Shown here piece after piece: positions 24,093 through 32,407 of a stretch of DNA of 44,012 bases (its first letter is position 1; each line of letters starts with the position of its first letter). Location: assembly GCA_003223255.1 (NCBI GenBank), contig QHYJ01000011.1, positions 74,967-118,978 on the forward strand, written 5' to 3'. The notes beneath the pieces were generated by a model. The model ran no database searches. It was not told the origin of the DNA and saw nothing but the letters and a program-made list of their open reading frames with translations. The DNA is from Acidobacteriota bacterium. GTDB lineage: Bacteria; Acidobacteriota; Terriglobia; Acidiferrales; UBA7541. The position numbers were made by a program, and so were the translations under genes.

Positions 24093-26249
24093 TTAGTACT
24101 CCAGAAGCTGTTTCACGGCGGCGGCGATGTGGCCGGTTTGGGGAAGAATCACGTCTTCGAGCTTTGGCTGATACGCGCAAAACGTGTCCATGGCCGCCAC
24201 GCGCTTGACGGGAGCGTCCAGTTCGTCGAACAACTGGTCCGCAATGCGCGCCGCGATCTCCGCGCCGTAACCCCAGCTCAGCATGTCTTCGTAGGCCACC
24301 ATCACGCGGTGGGTCTTGCGAACGGTTGCGGAGATGGCATCCCAGTCGTACGGTGAGAGCGAGCGCAGGTCGAGGATTTCCACGTTGATGCCTTCGCGCT
24401 GCAATTGCGCGGCGGCCACTTCCGCGCGATGCACCACCGCACCGTAGGTGATGATGCTCAGGTCGCTGCCTTCTTTCAGCACGCGGGCTTTGCCAAAAGG
24501 AATCGTGAAATCCGGCCCTGGATTTTCCGACCGGTTATACGGCTGCCGGTACAGGTGCTTGTGCTCAAGGAACATCACCGGGTCGTCGCAGCGGATCGCC
24601 GTGCGCAAGAGCCCCGCAACATCCAGTGCCGTGGAAGGCATCACCACGCGCAATCCCGGGCAGTGTGTGAAAATCGATTCGCCGCTCTGGCTGTGATACA
24701 CGCCGCCGCCGGTCAGGTAGCCGCCAATCGGCACACGCAACACCACCGGCGCCTTGAACGCGCCATTGGAACGCCAGCGCATCACGCAAAGCTCGTCGCG
24801 AATCTGCATCATCGCCGGCCAGATGTAGTCGAAGAATTGAATCTCCGCCACGGGCTTCAACCCGCGCACGGCCATGCCGATGGCGCGCCCGACGATGCTG
24901 GCTTCCGCCAGGGGCGAGTTGAACACGCGGTCGTGGCCGTATTTCCGCTGCAAGCCCGAAGTCGCCTTGAAAACTCCGCCCTTTCCTTTTACCTGCTTCA
25001 GATTCTCCTCGCGGCTGGCGTCGGCCACGTCTTCGCCAAACACGACGATGCGTTCGTCACGCGCCATTTCGTCGGAAAGGGTCAACGCAACCATCTCCAC
25101 CATGGTCTTAGGGGCGTTGTGAAAATGCGGCTGCGTTTCGAAGGTCACCGACGTTGGATCAATCTCCGGCGAATAAACGTTGGTGAGAATGGAATCGATG
25201 GCGGGATGTTCCGCGGCGAGAGCCTGATCGGCAGCGACGCGGACTTCCTCATCTACTTCAGCTTCCAGGCTTTCAATTTGTTTCTGATCGAGAATCCCGT
25301 CGCGCACTAAAAGCATCGCCAACTTGGAAATGGGGTCGCGGCGCGCTTCTTCTTCGCGCTCTTCGGGAGCTTTATAGAGTTTTTCGTCGTCGGATAGAGA
25401 ATGAGAATACGGCCGCGTCACGTGCCCATGGACCAGCGCGGGGCCTCGGCGTTCGCGGCAATACTGCATGGCTTCCTTGCAGACCGAATAGCTTTCGAAG
25501 GGATCCGTACCATCGCATTCGCCGACGTGCAGCCCCGGGAATCCACGCACTAATTTGGAAATACTGCCGCCGGCGGTCTGCACTTCGATGGGCACGGAGA
25601 TGGCGTAGCCGTTGTCTTCAATCAAGTACAGCAGAGGCAGTTTTTTCGCGCACGCGATGTTCAGCGACTCCCAGAACTCGCCTTCGCTGGTGGCGCCATC
25701 GCCGCCGGAAACGTACACAATCTCGTCGCTGTGATGACCGACGTGCTGTCCGAGCGGTGCCTTCTTGGCTTGCGCGAGTGCTTTAGCGCGCCCCTGGTAA
25801 TACAGCGTGGCTTCGGCCGCACCTACTGCTTGCAAGAACTGCGTTCCCGTGCAGGACGACTTGCTGACAATGTTAAGCCGCGGCTGTCCCCAATGCGAGG
25901 GCATTTGCCGCCCCCCGGAGCTGGGATCGTCCTTCGCACCTACGGCCGCCAAAAGTGTCTCGTAAGGCGTTAAGCCCAGCATCAAGCAGAGCGCGCGGTC
26001 GCGGTAGTAAGGAAACAGCCAGTCCACCCCGGGACGCAAAAGTAACCCCATAACGGCGCAGACGGCTTCGTGTCCGGCGCTGGAAATTTGGAAGAAAATC
26101 CTGTTCTGGCGCTTGAGCTGGATTTCGCGGTCGTCCAGCCGCCGCGATAAGTACATCGTTCGGTACATGCGGATGAGGACATCGTGATCGAGGTCCAGGA
26201 GTCTGGAGGAGTCAAGCTTGGCCACTCTGACGCGCGTGTGAAGCGCCAT
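24093..26249 (-). CDS. Fused E1 alpha-beta subunit of a branched-chain 2-oxoacid dehydrogenase
   Basis: A 718-residue thiamine-diphosphate enzyme, E1 of a 2-oxoacid dehydrogenase complex (2-oxoisovalerate or related). Residues ~1-340 are the alpha part, with the TPP motif [20 protein letters not shown] and EDNGYAIS, and the phosphorylation-type loop [10 protein letters not shown] linker of about 60 residues leads to the beta part (~385-718): [34 protein letters not shown], and the C-terminal [18 protein letters not shown]. In most bacteria these are two genes (bkdA1/A2, pdhA/B); the fusion is a recurring variant. No E2 or E3 gene is near. The segments lacking a clear substrate specificity make pyruvate and branched-chain oxoacid equally open. 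The upstream spacer holds a T-free region with no obvious promoter. Confidence 0.9.
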   Translation of the reverse strand: MALHTRVRVAKLDSSRLLDLDHDVLIRMYRTMYLSRRLDDREIQLKRQNRIFFQISSAGHEAVCAVMGLLLRPGVDWLFPYYRDRALCLMLGLTPYETLLAAVGAKDDPSSGGRQMPSHWGQPRLNIVSKSSCTGTQFLQAVGAAEATLYYQGRAKALAQAKKAPLGQHVGHHSDEIVYVSGGDGATSEGEFWESLNIACAKKLPLLYLIEDNGYAISVPIEVQTAGGSISKLVRGFPGLHVGECDGTDPFESYSVCKEAMQYCRERRGPALVHGHVTRPYSHSLSDDEKLYKAPEEREEEARRDPISKLAMLLVRDGILDQKQIESLEAEVDEEVRVAADQALAAEHPAIDSILTNVYSPEIDPTSVTFETQPHFHNAPKTMVEMVALTLSDEMARDERIVVFGEDVADASREENLKQVKGKGGVFKATSGLQRKYGHDRVFNSPLAEASIVGRAIGMAVRGLKPVAEIQFFDYIWPAMMQIRDELCVMRWRSNGAFKAPVVLRVPIGGYLTGGGVYHSQSGESIFTHCPGLRVVMPSTALDVAGLLRTAIRCDDPVMFLEHKHLYRQPYNRSENPGPDFTIPFGKARVLKEGSDLSIITYGAVVHRAEVAAAQLQREGINVEILDLRSLSPYDWDAISATVRKTHRVMVAYEDMLSWGYGAEIAARIADQLFDELDAPVKRVAAMDTFCAYQPKLEDVILPQTGHIAAAVKQLLEY

Positions 26250-26412
26250 TCGTCCATCCTCGTGTTTGGAATCAGGGGTTGAGGGTCAGCGGAAGCTCAT
26301 TATAGCGGATTCGCCCTTCCCGCCATCCCCAGATGCTCCCCTTGTCAAAGCCCTTGGCGCAAGGTAATCAGTCCAATTTGGCCTGGGCTTTCCTGCAAGC
26401 GTACAACCCTCC

Positions 26413-26886
26413 CTATGAGGAGATGGATTCGAACTGCTGGTCGGTTGCCTCGAATTCCGGATCCCCTTGATGGATCACTTTCGGTGACGCGCTTTTGAAC
26501 GGTTCCTCAGCAGGAATCCTCGCGAGCCAGCGCTGCTCGGAAAGCTTTTCGTGCGGAGAGAAATAGAGCCGAACCAGCAGCCCTACTCTGCCGTTGGCGA
26601 CACCGTCCGCCTTCGGCGCGGCGGGTTCCCCGGATTTGCCTCCTGCTTTGCGAGCGGCTTTTCCTGCGGGCTTTTCTTTAGCCTTGGCTGCAGCAGCTGG
26701 TTTTTCTGCCGCTGCTGGTTTTGCGGCTTCCGTTGAAGGGCTCACCGGCCTGTCCATTTTGTATTGCACCCTTTTGTCCAGCCGGAACGCTTGTCTCCAG
26801 CCGTCGAGTTTGTGCCGCGCCTGCTGGGCCTTTTCCTCGTCGGTCCCAAAATCGAAGCGGATATAAATTCCGTAAGGGTGAGCCAT
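26413..26886 (-). CDS. Conserved hypothetical protein with Lys/Ala-rich linker
   Basis: A 157-residue protein with no recognised domain. Two compact segments, HPYGIYIRFDFGTDEEKAQQ at the N-terminus and GRVGLLVRLYFSPHEKLSEQ near the C-terminus, flank a flexible Ala/Lys/Pro linker (~48-95). The similar beta-rich phrases suggest a duplicated small fold. The start is placed at the ATG before AHPYGIYI; an upstream ATG at 26946 would add a 20-residue extension without family character. Soluble and probably cytoplasmic. Function unknown. Confidence 0.65.
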   Translation of the reverse strand: MAHPYGIYIRFDFGTDEEKAQQARHKLDGWRQAFRLDKRVQYKMDRPVSPSTEAAKPAAAEKPAAAAKAKEKPAGKAARKAGGKSGEPAAPKADGVANGRVGLLVRLYFSPHEKLSEQRWLARIPAEEPFKSASPKVIHQGDPEFEATDQQFESISS

Positions 26887-27047
26887 ACATCGAGTCTGCG
26901 ACGCGGCGCACGCCAAGTCAAGATTCTGCCTTTCTGGCGCGCCCAAGGTTCCAGCCGCTTCGCTTCTGAAAGAAGCTTTCCTCAGAAATGCTGCCTTCTA
27001 ATCGATTTTGGCGTATCATAAAAGGAAAGTTTGGGATTCACGTGACC

Positions 27048-27458
27048 ATGCGGCCGCACAATCGCCTTCGCTCCCTTTTCGCAATGCTCTGCCTCGTGGC
27101 GGTCGTGCTGCTCTATGCCCCGCTTGGGGGGGCGGCCTGGTCTCTCTATACCGCGGCGTGTTGCACCGCGGGTCAATGTCCAATTCACGGAAATCAACCG
27201 TCACATGCACCTGCTGCCCCCAAGCAAGCTATGGATTGCGGCCACGACATGCCGGCCATGACCCAGTGCAGTATGTCCTGCTGCCAGCATCCTGACCGGC
27301 CTGTCATCGCGCCCGTCATTTTTGTGCTTCCTGCGCCTCTGGCAGTCTCTGCTTTAACGAACTTTGATCGGTTCGCTCCTCGGTCTGGGGCACGAAGCGC
27401 CGTCAGTTCGATTGAGCCCCTCTCTCCCCCTCCTCGAATCCTGGTTCCTGCCGCTTGA
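27048..27458 (+). CDS. Small Cys/His/Met-rich exported protein, possible metal binder
   Basis: A 136-residue protein with an N-terminal hydrophobic segment (LFAMLCLVAVVLLYAPLGG). A metal-ligand-rich region follows: CCTAGQCPIHG, MDCGHDMPAMTQCSMSCCQH. The CPIHG phrase resembles CPMHP heavy-metal binding motifs. A second hydrophobic patch and a Pro-rich tail follow. The clustering of Cys, His and Met fits copper or a similar soft metal, which is inference. A GTG at 27042 is an alternative start. The TonB receptor gene starts 80 bases later, so the two may be co-regulated. Confidence 0.6.
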   Translation: MRPHNRLRSLFAMLCLVAVVLLYAPLGGAAWSLYTAACCTAGQCPIHGNQPSHAPAAPKQAMDCGHDMPAMTQCSMSCCQHPDRPVIAPVIFVLPAPLAVSALTNFDRFAPRSGARSAVSSIEPLSPPPRILVPAA

Positions 27459-27538
27459 ACCGCGGCTCGCTCCCTCCAATTCGCTGATTCACTCGCTCCA
27501 CGCACTTGTACGCGCGTTCTGTCTATTTGGGGGCTTCC

Positions 27539-29791
27539 ATGCGACGCATTTGGTATTTCGCAGTTTTTCTATTTGCCGCTACTGGCGCTTTAGCCGCGAT
27601 TTTTGGAAGCGTTCGCGGCATAGTTCATGATCCGCAGCATCGCCCGGTGGAGAACATTTTGGTGATTCTCAAAGCTCGCAATTCGGAATTCACGCAAACC
27701 GCCGAAACCGACGCTGACGGACAATTCCACTTCGATGCGCTTCCGCTCGGTGAATATACAGTCTCTATCTCCGACGCCACTTTCGTCACCGAGCCGCAAA
27801 ACATCACCGTGCTCTCCGGCACCGCGCCGATTCTGCATCTGGAGTTGCGCCTTCCTTCACAAAGACAGGAGGTCATGGTTTCCGCCGACGCTGGGCAAAC
27901 GGAAACTGTCACGCCTTCGAGCCTTGTCGACCGCCTGCAGATTCAAGAGACTCCCGGGGCCTCACGCTCCAACAGTCTCTCCATGATTACCGACTTTGTT
28001 CCTGGCGCGTACCTGACTCACGATCAGCTCCACATTCGTGGCGGGCATCAGGTGAGCTGGCTCATCGACGGCGTGCCGATTCCCAATAACAACATCGCCA
28101 GTAACCTGGGCCCGCAAATTGACCCCAAGGACATTGACGCGCTCGAAGTGCAACGCGGCAGTTATTCCGCCGACTATGGTGATCGCACTTACGGGATCTT
28201 TAACGTAGCGCCGCGCACCGGCTTCGAACGTAACAACGTAGCCGAACTCACTCTTTCCGTTGGCAATTTCTATCAAACCGACGATCAGCTCAGCTTCGGG
28301 GGGCACTCCAGCCGCCTCGCATACTACGCCAGCCTCAACGGCAACCGCACCAACCTCGGCCTCGATCCTCCGACCGCCGCAGTAATTCACGATTCCGCAA
28401 ACGGCTTCGGCGGGTTCACTTCTTTCATTTTCAATTCCACTCCTGAAGATCAGCTTCGCTTCGTCGGTCAATCACGCCGCGATTTCTACCAGGTTCCTTT
28501 CGATCCGAACGATCCGAACAGCACGCCGGGACAATTCCTCCGCGACGCCAATCGCGAGAGCGATTCGTTTGCCGCTTTTTCCTGGGTGCATACATTCAAC
28601 CCCGGCTTGTTGTTTACGGTTTCGTCGTTCTACCACTTCAATTCCGCGGACTACGAGAGCAGCTCCCAAGACTTCCCTTCTTCGACCACCGAAAACCGCG
28701 CTTCTAAATATGCAGGCGGCCAGGCCACTCTTTCCCGGGTTGAGAAGCGCAATAACCTGCGTGCGGGTCTGTACGGTTTTGCGCAAGAAGATCACCAGAC
28801 TTTTGGCTTGGTCTGCCATGACCCATCGCAAAGCCAATGCCAAGGCACGCCGAGCAGTCCGCTCTCGGAAATCGATAATCCCCCCGGCAGCCAGCTCGCC
28901 GTTTATGCCGAGGATCAGTTCAAAGCCACCAACTGGCTCACCCTCAATGCCGGCCTGCGACAAACTCATTTTTCCGGCGGCGTAGTCGAAAATGCCTCCA
29001 GCCCGCGCGTCGGCGCATCGCTGCGCATTCCCAAACTGCATTGGGTCTTTCGCGGCTTCTACGGCCATTTCTACCAGGCGCCTCCGCTACTCACTGCTTC
29101 CGGTCCTCTCTTGCAAACGGCCAGCGCGCAGAATCTGAGTTTCATTCCGCTTGATGGCGAGCGTGACGAAGAACATCAATTCGGCGTAACCATTCCTTTC
29201 CGCGGCTGGACACTTGACGCCGATAACTTCCTCACACGGGCGAAAAACTTTTTCGACCATAACAATCTCAACAACTCCGACTTGTTTTTTCCGCTGACGA
29301 TGCAAGGTGCGCGCATCAACGGGTGGGAGCTGACGCTTCGCTCCCCGCGGATCCGGGGCCGCGCGCAGCTCTACCTCACTTACTCGAATCAGCTGGCTCT
29401 GAGTTTCGGTTGTATCACCGGCGGACTCGTTGAACCCTGCCCCGCGCCGCCGCCAGGTTTCAGTTTCCTGGACCACGATCAGCGCAACACGCTTCATATC
29501 GGCGGCCAGTTCAGTTTGCCCTGGCGCAGCTATGCCTCTACCGACGTCTATTATGCTTCCGGCTTTACGGCCTGCAGCGCCATCTCTTGCAGCCCCAATC
29601 ACTTGCCAGGTCACACCACTTTCGATCTTTCTCTCGGCAAGAACTTCGGCGAGCGCTTTTCCGTCAATTTTCAGTCCACAAACGTCGCCAACCGCCGCGT
29701 GCTGCTGGACAACAGTTTCACCTTCGGCGGCACGCACTTCCTTAAGCCGCGCGAGATGTTTCTCCAACTGCGCTACCGCTTCCATTATTGA
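27539..29791 (+). CDS. TonB-dependent outer membrane receptor with carboxypeptidase-regulatory-like N-terminus
   Basis: A 750-residue outer membrane protein. After a signal peptide (FLFAATGALAA) comes an immunoglobulin-like CarboxypepD_reg domain (~20-105; SVRGIVHDPQHRPVENI). The plug follows (~120-235) with LHIRGGHQVSWLIDGVPIPN, then a beta-barrel ending in an aromatic residue (LRYRFHY), as outer membrane barrels do. TonB receptors import chelated metals, vitamins or glycans. The substrate cannot be told, but the preceding Cys/His/Met-rich protein makes a metal plausible. The ATG at 27539 is chosen because the signal peptide follows at once. A fluoride riboswitch lies 36 bases past the stop and belongs to the next gene. 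Confidence 0.9.
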   Translation: MRRIWYFAVFLFAATGALAAIFGSVRGIVHDPQHRPVENILVILKARNSEFTQTAETDADGQFHFDALPLGEYTVSISDATFVTEPQNITVLSGTAPILHLELRLPSQRQEVMVSADAGQTETVTPSSLVDRLQIQETPGASRSNSLSMITDFVPGAYLTHDQLHIRGGHQVSWLIDGVPIPNNNIASNLGPQIDPKDIDALEVQRGSYSADYGDRTYGIFNVAPRTGFERNNVAELTLSVGNFYQTDDQLSFGGHSSRLAYYASLNGNRTNLGLDPPTAAVIHDSANGFGGFTSFIFNSTPEDQLRFVGQSRRDFYQVPFDPNDPNSTPGQFLRDANRESDSFAAFSWVHTFNPGLLFTVSSFYHFNSADYESSSQDFPSSTTENRASKYAGGQATLSRVEKRNNLRAGLYGFAQEDHQTFGLVCHDPSQSQCQGTPSSPLSEIDNPPGSQLAVYAEDQFKATNWLTLNAGLRQTHFSGGVVENASSPRVGASLRIPKLHWVFRGFYGHFYQAPPLLTASGPLLQTASAQNLSFIPLDGERDEEHQFGVTIPFRGWTLDADNFLTRAKNFFDHNNLNNSDLFFPLTMQGARINGWELTLRSPRIRGRAQLYLTYSNQLALSFGCITGGLVEPCPAPPPGFSFLDHDQRNTLHIGGQFSLPWRSYASTDVYYASGFTACSAISCSPNHLPGHTTFDLSLGKNFGERFSVNFQSTNVANRRVLLDNSFTFGGTHFLKPREMFLQLRYRFHY

Positions 29792-29826
29792 TTCTTCGAT
29801 GAAACTGTTACACTAGGAGGAAATTC

Positions 29827-29902
29827 AAAGGCGATGGAGTTCGCCATAACTGGTCCGCGAGTTTGACTTATTTGACCGGCTCTGATAACTCCTGGCAGCC
29901 TA
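29827..29902 (+). ncRNA. Fluoride riboswitch (crcB motif)
   Basis: The sequence AAGGCGATGGAGTTCGCC followed by ATAACTGG, a variable arm, and CTGATAACTCCTGG matches the conserved crcB-motif pattern (GGCGAUGG-GUUCGCC ... CUGAU-ACUCCU). It lies between the receptor gene and crcB, in the sense orientation of crcB. Fluoride binding normally stabilises the pseudoknot and lets transcription continue. Its 3' strand, ACTCCTGG, is also the 5' arm of the terminator downstream, giving a clear expression platform. Confidence 0.93.
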
Positions 29903-29960
29903 CCCCGATGCTTTGGGGCTTGCCCCAGCGTATTGGGGATTAGGCTCCCAGGAGTTTTTT
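29888..29960 (+). terminator. Riboswitch-controlled intrinsic terminator
   Basis: ACTCCTGGCAGCCTA (29888-29902) pairs with TAGGCTCCCAGGAGT (29941-29955), with one mismatch, enclosing a smaller stem (CCCC with GGGG). A run of Ts follows (29956-29960). The 5' arm overlaps the conserved 3' strand of the fluoride aptamer, so ligand binding would prevent terminator formation. Confidence 0.9.
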
Positions 29961-29999
29961 GTTAGCTGCGAAGCGAGCCCAAGCAATCCAGCGCCCGTC

Positions 30000-30393
30000 A
30001 TGCTGCGGAGTGGATACACTTTGCAACTGTTGCTGATTGCGTTCTTCGGTGCGGCGGGGACTCTCGCGCGCTACAGTCTCCAGGGTCTGGTTCAGGTTCG
30101 CGCGGGCAGCGCTTTTCCCTATGGGACGCTGCTGATCAATTTGACCGGCTGCTTTTTTCTCGGCCTCATTGGCCAATTCAGCTTGAATCGCCTAGTGCTC
30201 CCTTCGGACTGGCGTTTGGCCATCACTGTCGGGTTCTTCGGCGGATACACAACCTTTTCGAGCTTTGGCTGGGAGACCGCCAAGATGCTGGAGGGACGGC
30301 GAGTGGTTGCGCGCATCGGCCTACGTGGGCGCAAGCGTGGTGGCCGGCCTGCTGCTATCTGTGGCCGGCATTCGCCTCGCCAACAAATTCTAG
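30000..30393 (+). pseudogene. crcB: Fluoride channel CrcB/Fluc, frameshifted near the C-terminus
   Basis: CrcB exports fluoride as a dual-topology channel dimer. The visible segments are FFGAAGTLARYSLQGL, PYGTLLINLTGCFFLGLIG (NLTGC is the family N-x-x-G motif) and GFFGGYTTFSSFGWETAKML (GGYTTFSTF-type signature). After ETAKMLEG the frame breaks at 30291-30295 (GAGGG). In the next frame it continues DGEWLRASAYVGASVV and ends SVAGIRLANKF at 30391-30393, giving the expected 130 residues. One extra G explains it; the uncorrected ORF runs to 30533. The start ATG has no clear Shine-Dalgarno. The riboswitch and DUF190 gene flank it. Whether the base is real or a homopolymer error is open. Confidence 0.88.
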
Positions 30394-30455
30394 TTGCAGC
30401 GACCGTAGGGGCACTATATATGGAGCCCTTTGCCGAACATAGCGCAACCGAACCC

Positions 30456-30500
30456 CTCATCCTGAGTCTATCCGATGAGCATAGGCCAAGGATCTCAACC
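30456..30500 (+). repeat. Short dispersed repeat, CATCCTGAG type
   Basis: CTCATCCTGAGTCTATCC, a GATGAGCATAGGCC insertion and AAGGATCTCAACCC form a variant of the repeat also seen at 12860-12895 and 34479-34510. It lies in the 235-base spacer between crcB and the DUF190 gene, which otherwise holds AT-rich sequence and the heptad repeat. Confidence 0.45.
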
Positions 30501-30595
30501 CTCTGGGCTACCGGGAAGGGATCGTGTTTCTAATTTCTAGTGGTTGGAATTTAAAACATGGAATGTAATGGATTTTGTTTTCTTTTTTCTTACTT

Positions 30596-30623
30596 AAAAC
30601 TTAGAACTGAAAACTGACGACTT
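30596..30623 (+). repeat. Heptanucleotide tandem repeat upstream of DUF190
   Basis: Four seven-base units (AAAACTT, AGAACTG, AAAACTG, ACGACTT) stand in tandem just before the DUF190 start. The consensus is close to NNAACTG. A second array with similar units is at 31081-31108. Such heptad arrays recall the STRR repeats of cyanobacteria; here the role is unknown. Confidence 0.45.
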
Positions 30624-30628
30624 CCAAT

Positions 30629-30976
30629 ATGCCACATCAAAAATTCGAAGGCGAACGCACCTTGATGCGGATCCACATCGGCGAGTCCGACAAATGGCAC
30701 GGCAAGCCGCTCCACGAAGCCATCGTGGAAATGCTGCGCAAGGAAGGCTTCTCTGGCGCGACGGTCTTACGCGGCGTCGCGGGCTACGGCGGCTCCAGCG
30801 TCTACCACACCGACAAGATTCTTCGCCTCTCGCAGGATTTGCCCATCGTTCTCGAGGTCATCGAATCCACCGAGCGCATCGAGCAAATTCTTCCGCGCCT
30901 CGACGAAATGGTCGATGGCGGCCTCATCACGCTCGAAAAAGTCCGCGTCATCCTCTACCGCCCCGCAAAGAAGTGA
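30629..30976 (+). CDS. DUF190 family PII-like protein
   Basis: A 115-residue protein of DUF190, a PII-like fold often encoded next to crcB. Family segments are LMRIHIGESDKWHGKPLHEAIVEML (part), GATVLRGVAGYGG and LPIVLEVIESTERIEQILP, then GLITLEKVRVI. Intact, cytoplasmic, no signal peptide. The position after crcB supports a role in fluoride response, either as sensor or accessory; the biochemical function is not established to my knowledge. It is likely read from the riboswitch-controlled transcript, though the 235-base spacer could carry its own promoter. Confidence 0.9.
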   Translation: MPHQKFEGERTLMRIHIGESDKWHGKPLHEAIVEMLRKEGFSGATVLRGVAGYGGSSVYHTDKILRLSQDLPIVLEVIESTERIEQILPRLDEMVDGGLITLEKVRVILYRPAKK

Positions 30977-31080
30977 ATTTGGAGTGCGGCTGCCTTGCTG
31001 CCGCTTTCGAGTTCCTTCGCTCTTGAAATCAAATCGTATGCGTGATCCTAAGCCACGTGACGATTACGTTCTGAACTTTT

Positions 31081-31108
31081 AACTGTGAACTGTCGACTGT
31101 AAACTGCT
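31081..31108 (+). repeat. Heptanucleotide tandem repeat upstream of the MFS gene
   Basis: AACTGTG, AACTGTC, GACTGTA and AACTGCT are four tandem seven-base units ending five bases before the MFS start codon. They closely resemble the array at 30596-30623. No typical Shine-Dalgarno is visible between array and ATG. Confidence 0.5.
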
Positions 31109-31113
31109 TCCTC

Positions 31114-32313
31114 ATGCCTGAATCCGCGGAAAAACAGTCCTGGCTCAACCGCACCGTGCTTGGAGTGGGTCTCACCAGCCTGTTCAGCGACTGGAGCCAC
31201 GAAACCGCAACGGCGGTTCTGCCTGCGTTTCTCGCCGCGATTGGTGCTGGCCCCGCGTGGCTCGGCGCGATCGAAGGAGTCGCCGACGGGCTCTCGAGTT
31301 TCGCGAAGCTCATCGCCGGGCACTACACCGACCGGCTAAAGAGCCGCAAACCGCTTGCCGTATCTGGCTACGCGTTTACTGCGCTGTGCACCGCCTCGTT
31401 CGGTCTCGCTACACACGCCTACCAAATACTCCTTGGACGCGTCGGGGCCTGGCTTGGCCGCGGCGTCCGCTCACCCGCCAGAAAAGCTTTGCTCGCCGCG
31501 GACGTTCCGCCAAGCGCCTACGGCCGGGCGTACGGCCTCGAACGTCTGATGGACACGCTTGGTGCTATCGTTGGTCCCCTCAGCGCGCTTTGGCTACTTG
31601 AAGCCACAGGCCATTCCTATCGCAAAGTTTTTTTCTGGACCCTCCTTCCCGGACTCGTTGCCGTTGCCTGTTTCTGGCTGCTGGTTCGCGAACGGCTCGT
31701 CCCGAGCCGTTCGAAACGCTCTTTCTTCCCCGGACTAAAGGCGCTCCCGATTCCCTTCCGGCGCCTGCTCCTGGGCGTCGGGATTTTCGGTGCGGGCGAC
31801 TTTTCTCACTCGCTCCTGATTCTCTACGCATCCCGCATGCTCGCGCCCAGGTACGGCGTGGCAGGCGCCGCCAGCCTCGCCGTCGGCCTCTACACCCTGC
31901 ACAATGTCTTCTACGCCGGCTCGGCTTATCTGAGCGGCTGGCTCAGCGATCACGTCCCGGGCCGCAAAGCTGTGCTGGCGGCGGGCTACGCGCTCGCGGG
32001 AGTGACAGCGATTCTCCTTTGTACGGGAACGCGTTCGCTGCCGTTGCTCGTTATGATTTTCCTGCTGGCAGGTCTTTCCATCGGCACCGAGGAAGCTCTC
32101 GAAGATTCACTTTCTGCCGAACTTGTGCCCCAGGAGCAGCACGGCATGGCGTTTGGCACGCTAGCCGCCGTCAACGCCGTCGGCGACTTCGTCTCCAGCC
32201 TTCTGGTGGGCTCCTTGTGGAGTGCCTTCAACGTGCAAACCGCTTTCACCGCTTCCGCCATCCTCTTTTTTGCAGGATCGCTCCTAATCCTCCGTCTGCG
32301 CACCTCTTCCTGA
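31114..32313 (+). CDS. Major facilitator superfamily transporter
   Basis: A 399-residue protein with about twelve membrane helices and the MFS loop 2-3 motif (ADGLSSFAKLIAGHYTDRLKSR in part). It begins SLFSDWSHETATAVLPAFLA, a pattern of a group of MFS proteins with an N-terminal SDxSxE motif. LGRGVRSPARKALLAADV and GTEEALEDSLSAELVP are further family-like segments. The substrate is not determined. The start is the ATG right after the heptad repeat array. It is separated by 94 bases from the helicase gene, and co-transcription is uncertain. Confidence 0.88.
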   Translation: MPESAEKQSWLNRTVLGVGLTSLFSDWSHETATAVLPAFLAAIGAGPAWLGAIEGVADGLSSFAKLIAGHYTDRLKSRKPLAVSGYAFTALCTASFGLATHAYQILLGRVGAWLGRGVRSPARKALLAADVPPSAYGRAYGLERLMDTLGAIVGPLSALWLLEATGHSYRKVFFWTLLPGLVAVACFWLLVRERLVPSRSKRSFFPGLKALPIPFRRLLLGVGIFGAGDFSHSLLILYASRMLAPRYGVAGAASLAVGLYTLHNVFYAGSAYLSGWLSDHVPGRKAVLAAGYALAGVTAILLCTGTRSLPLLVMIFLLAGLSIGTEEALEDSLSAELVPQEQHGMAFGTLAAVNAVGDFVSSLLVGSLWSAFNVQTAFTASAILFFAGSLLILRLRTSS

Positions 32314-32407
32314 TTTCCTCTTGCACTGCAGCAAGCCGCATGGTAGCTTGGCGAATAAAAGGCGAATACATTTTGCGCTTGGCTGGCGCCTTTTTCTGCG
32401 GGGTCTT

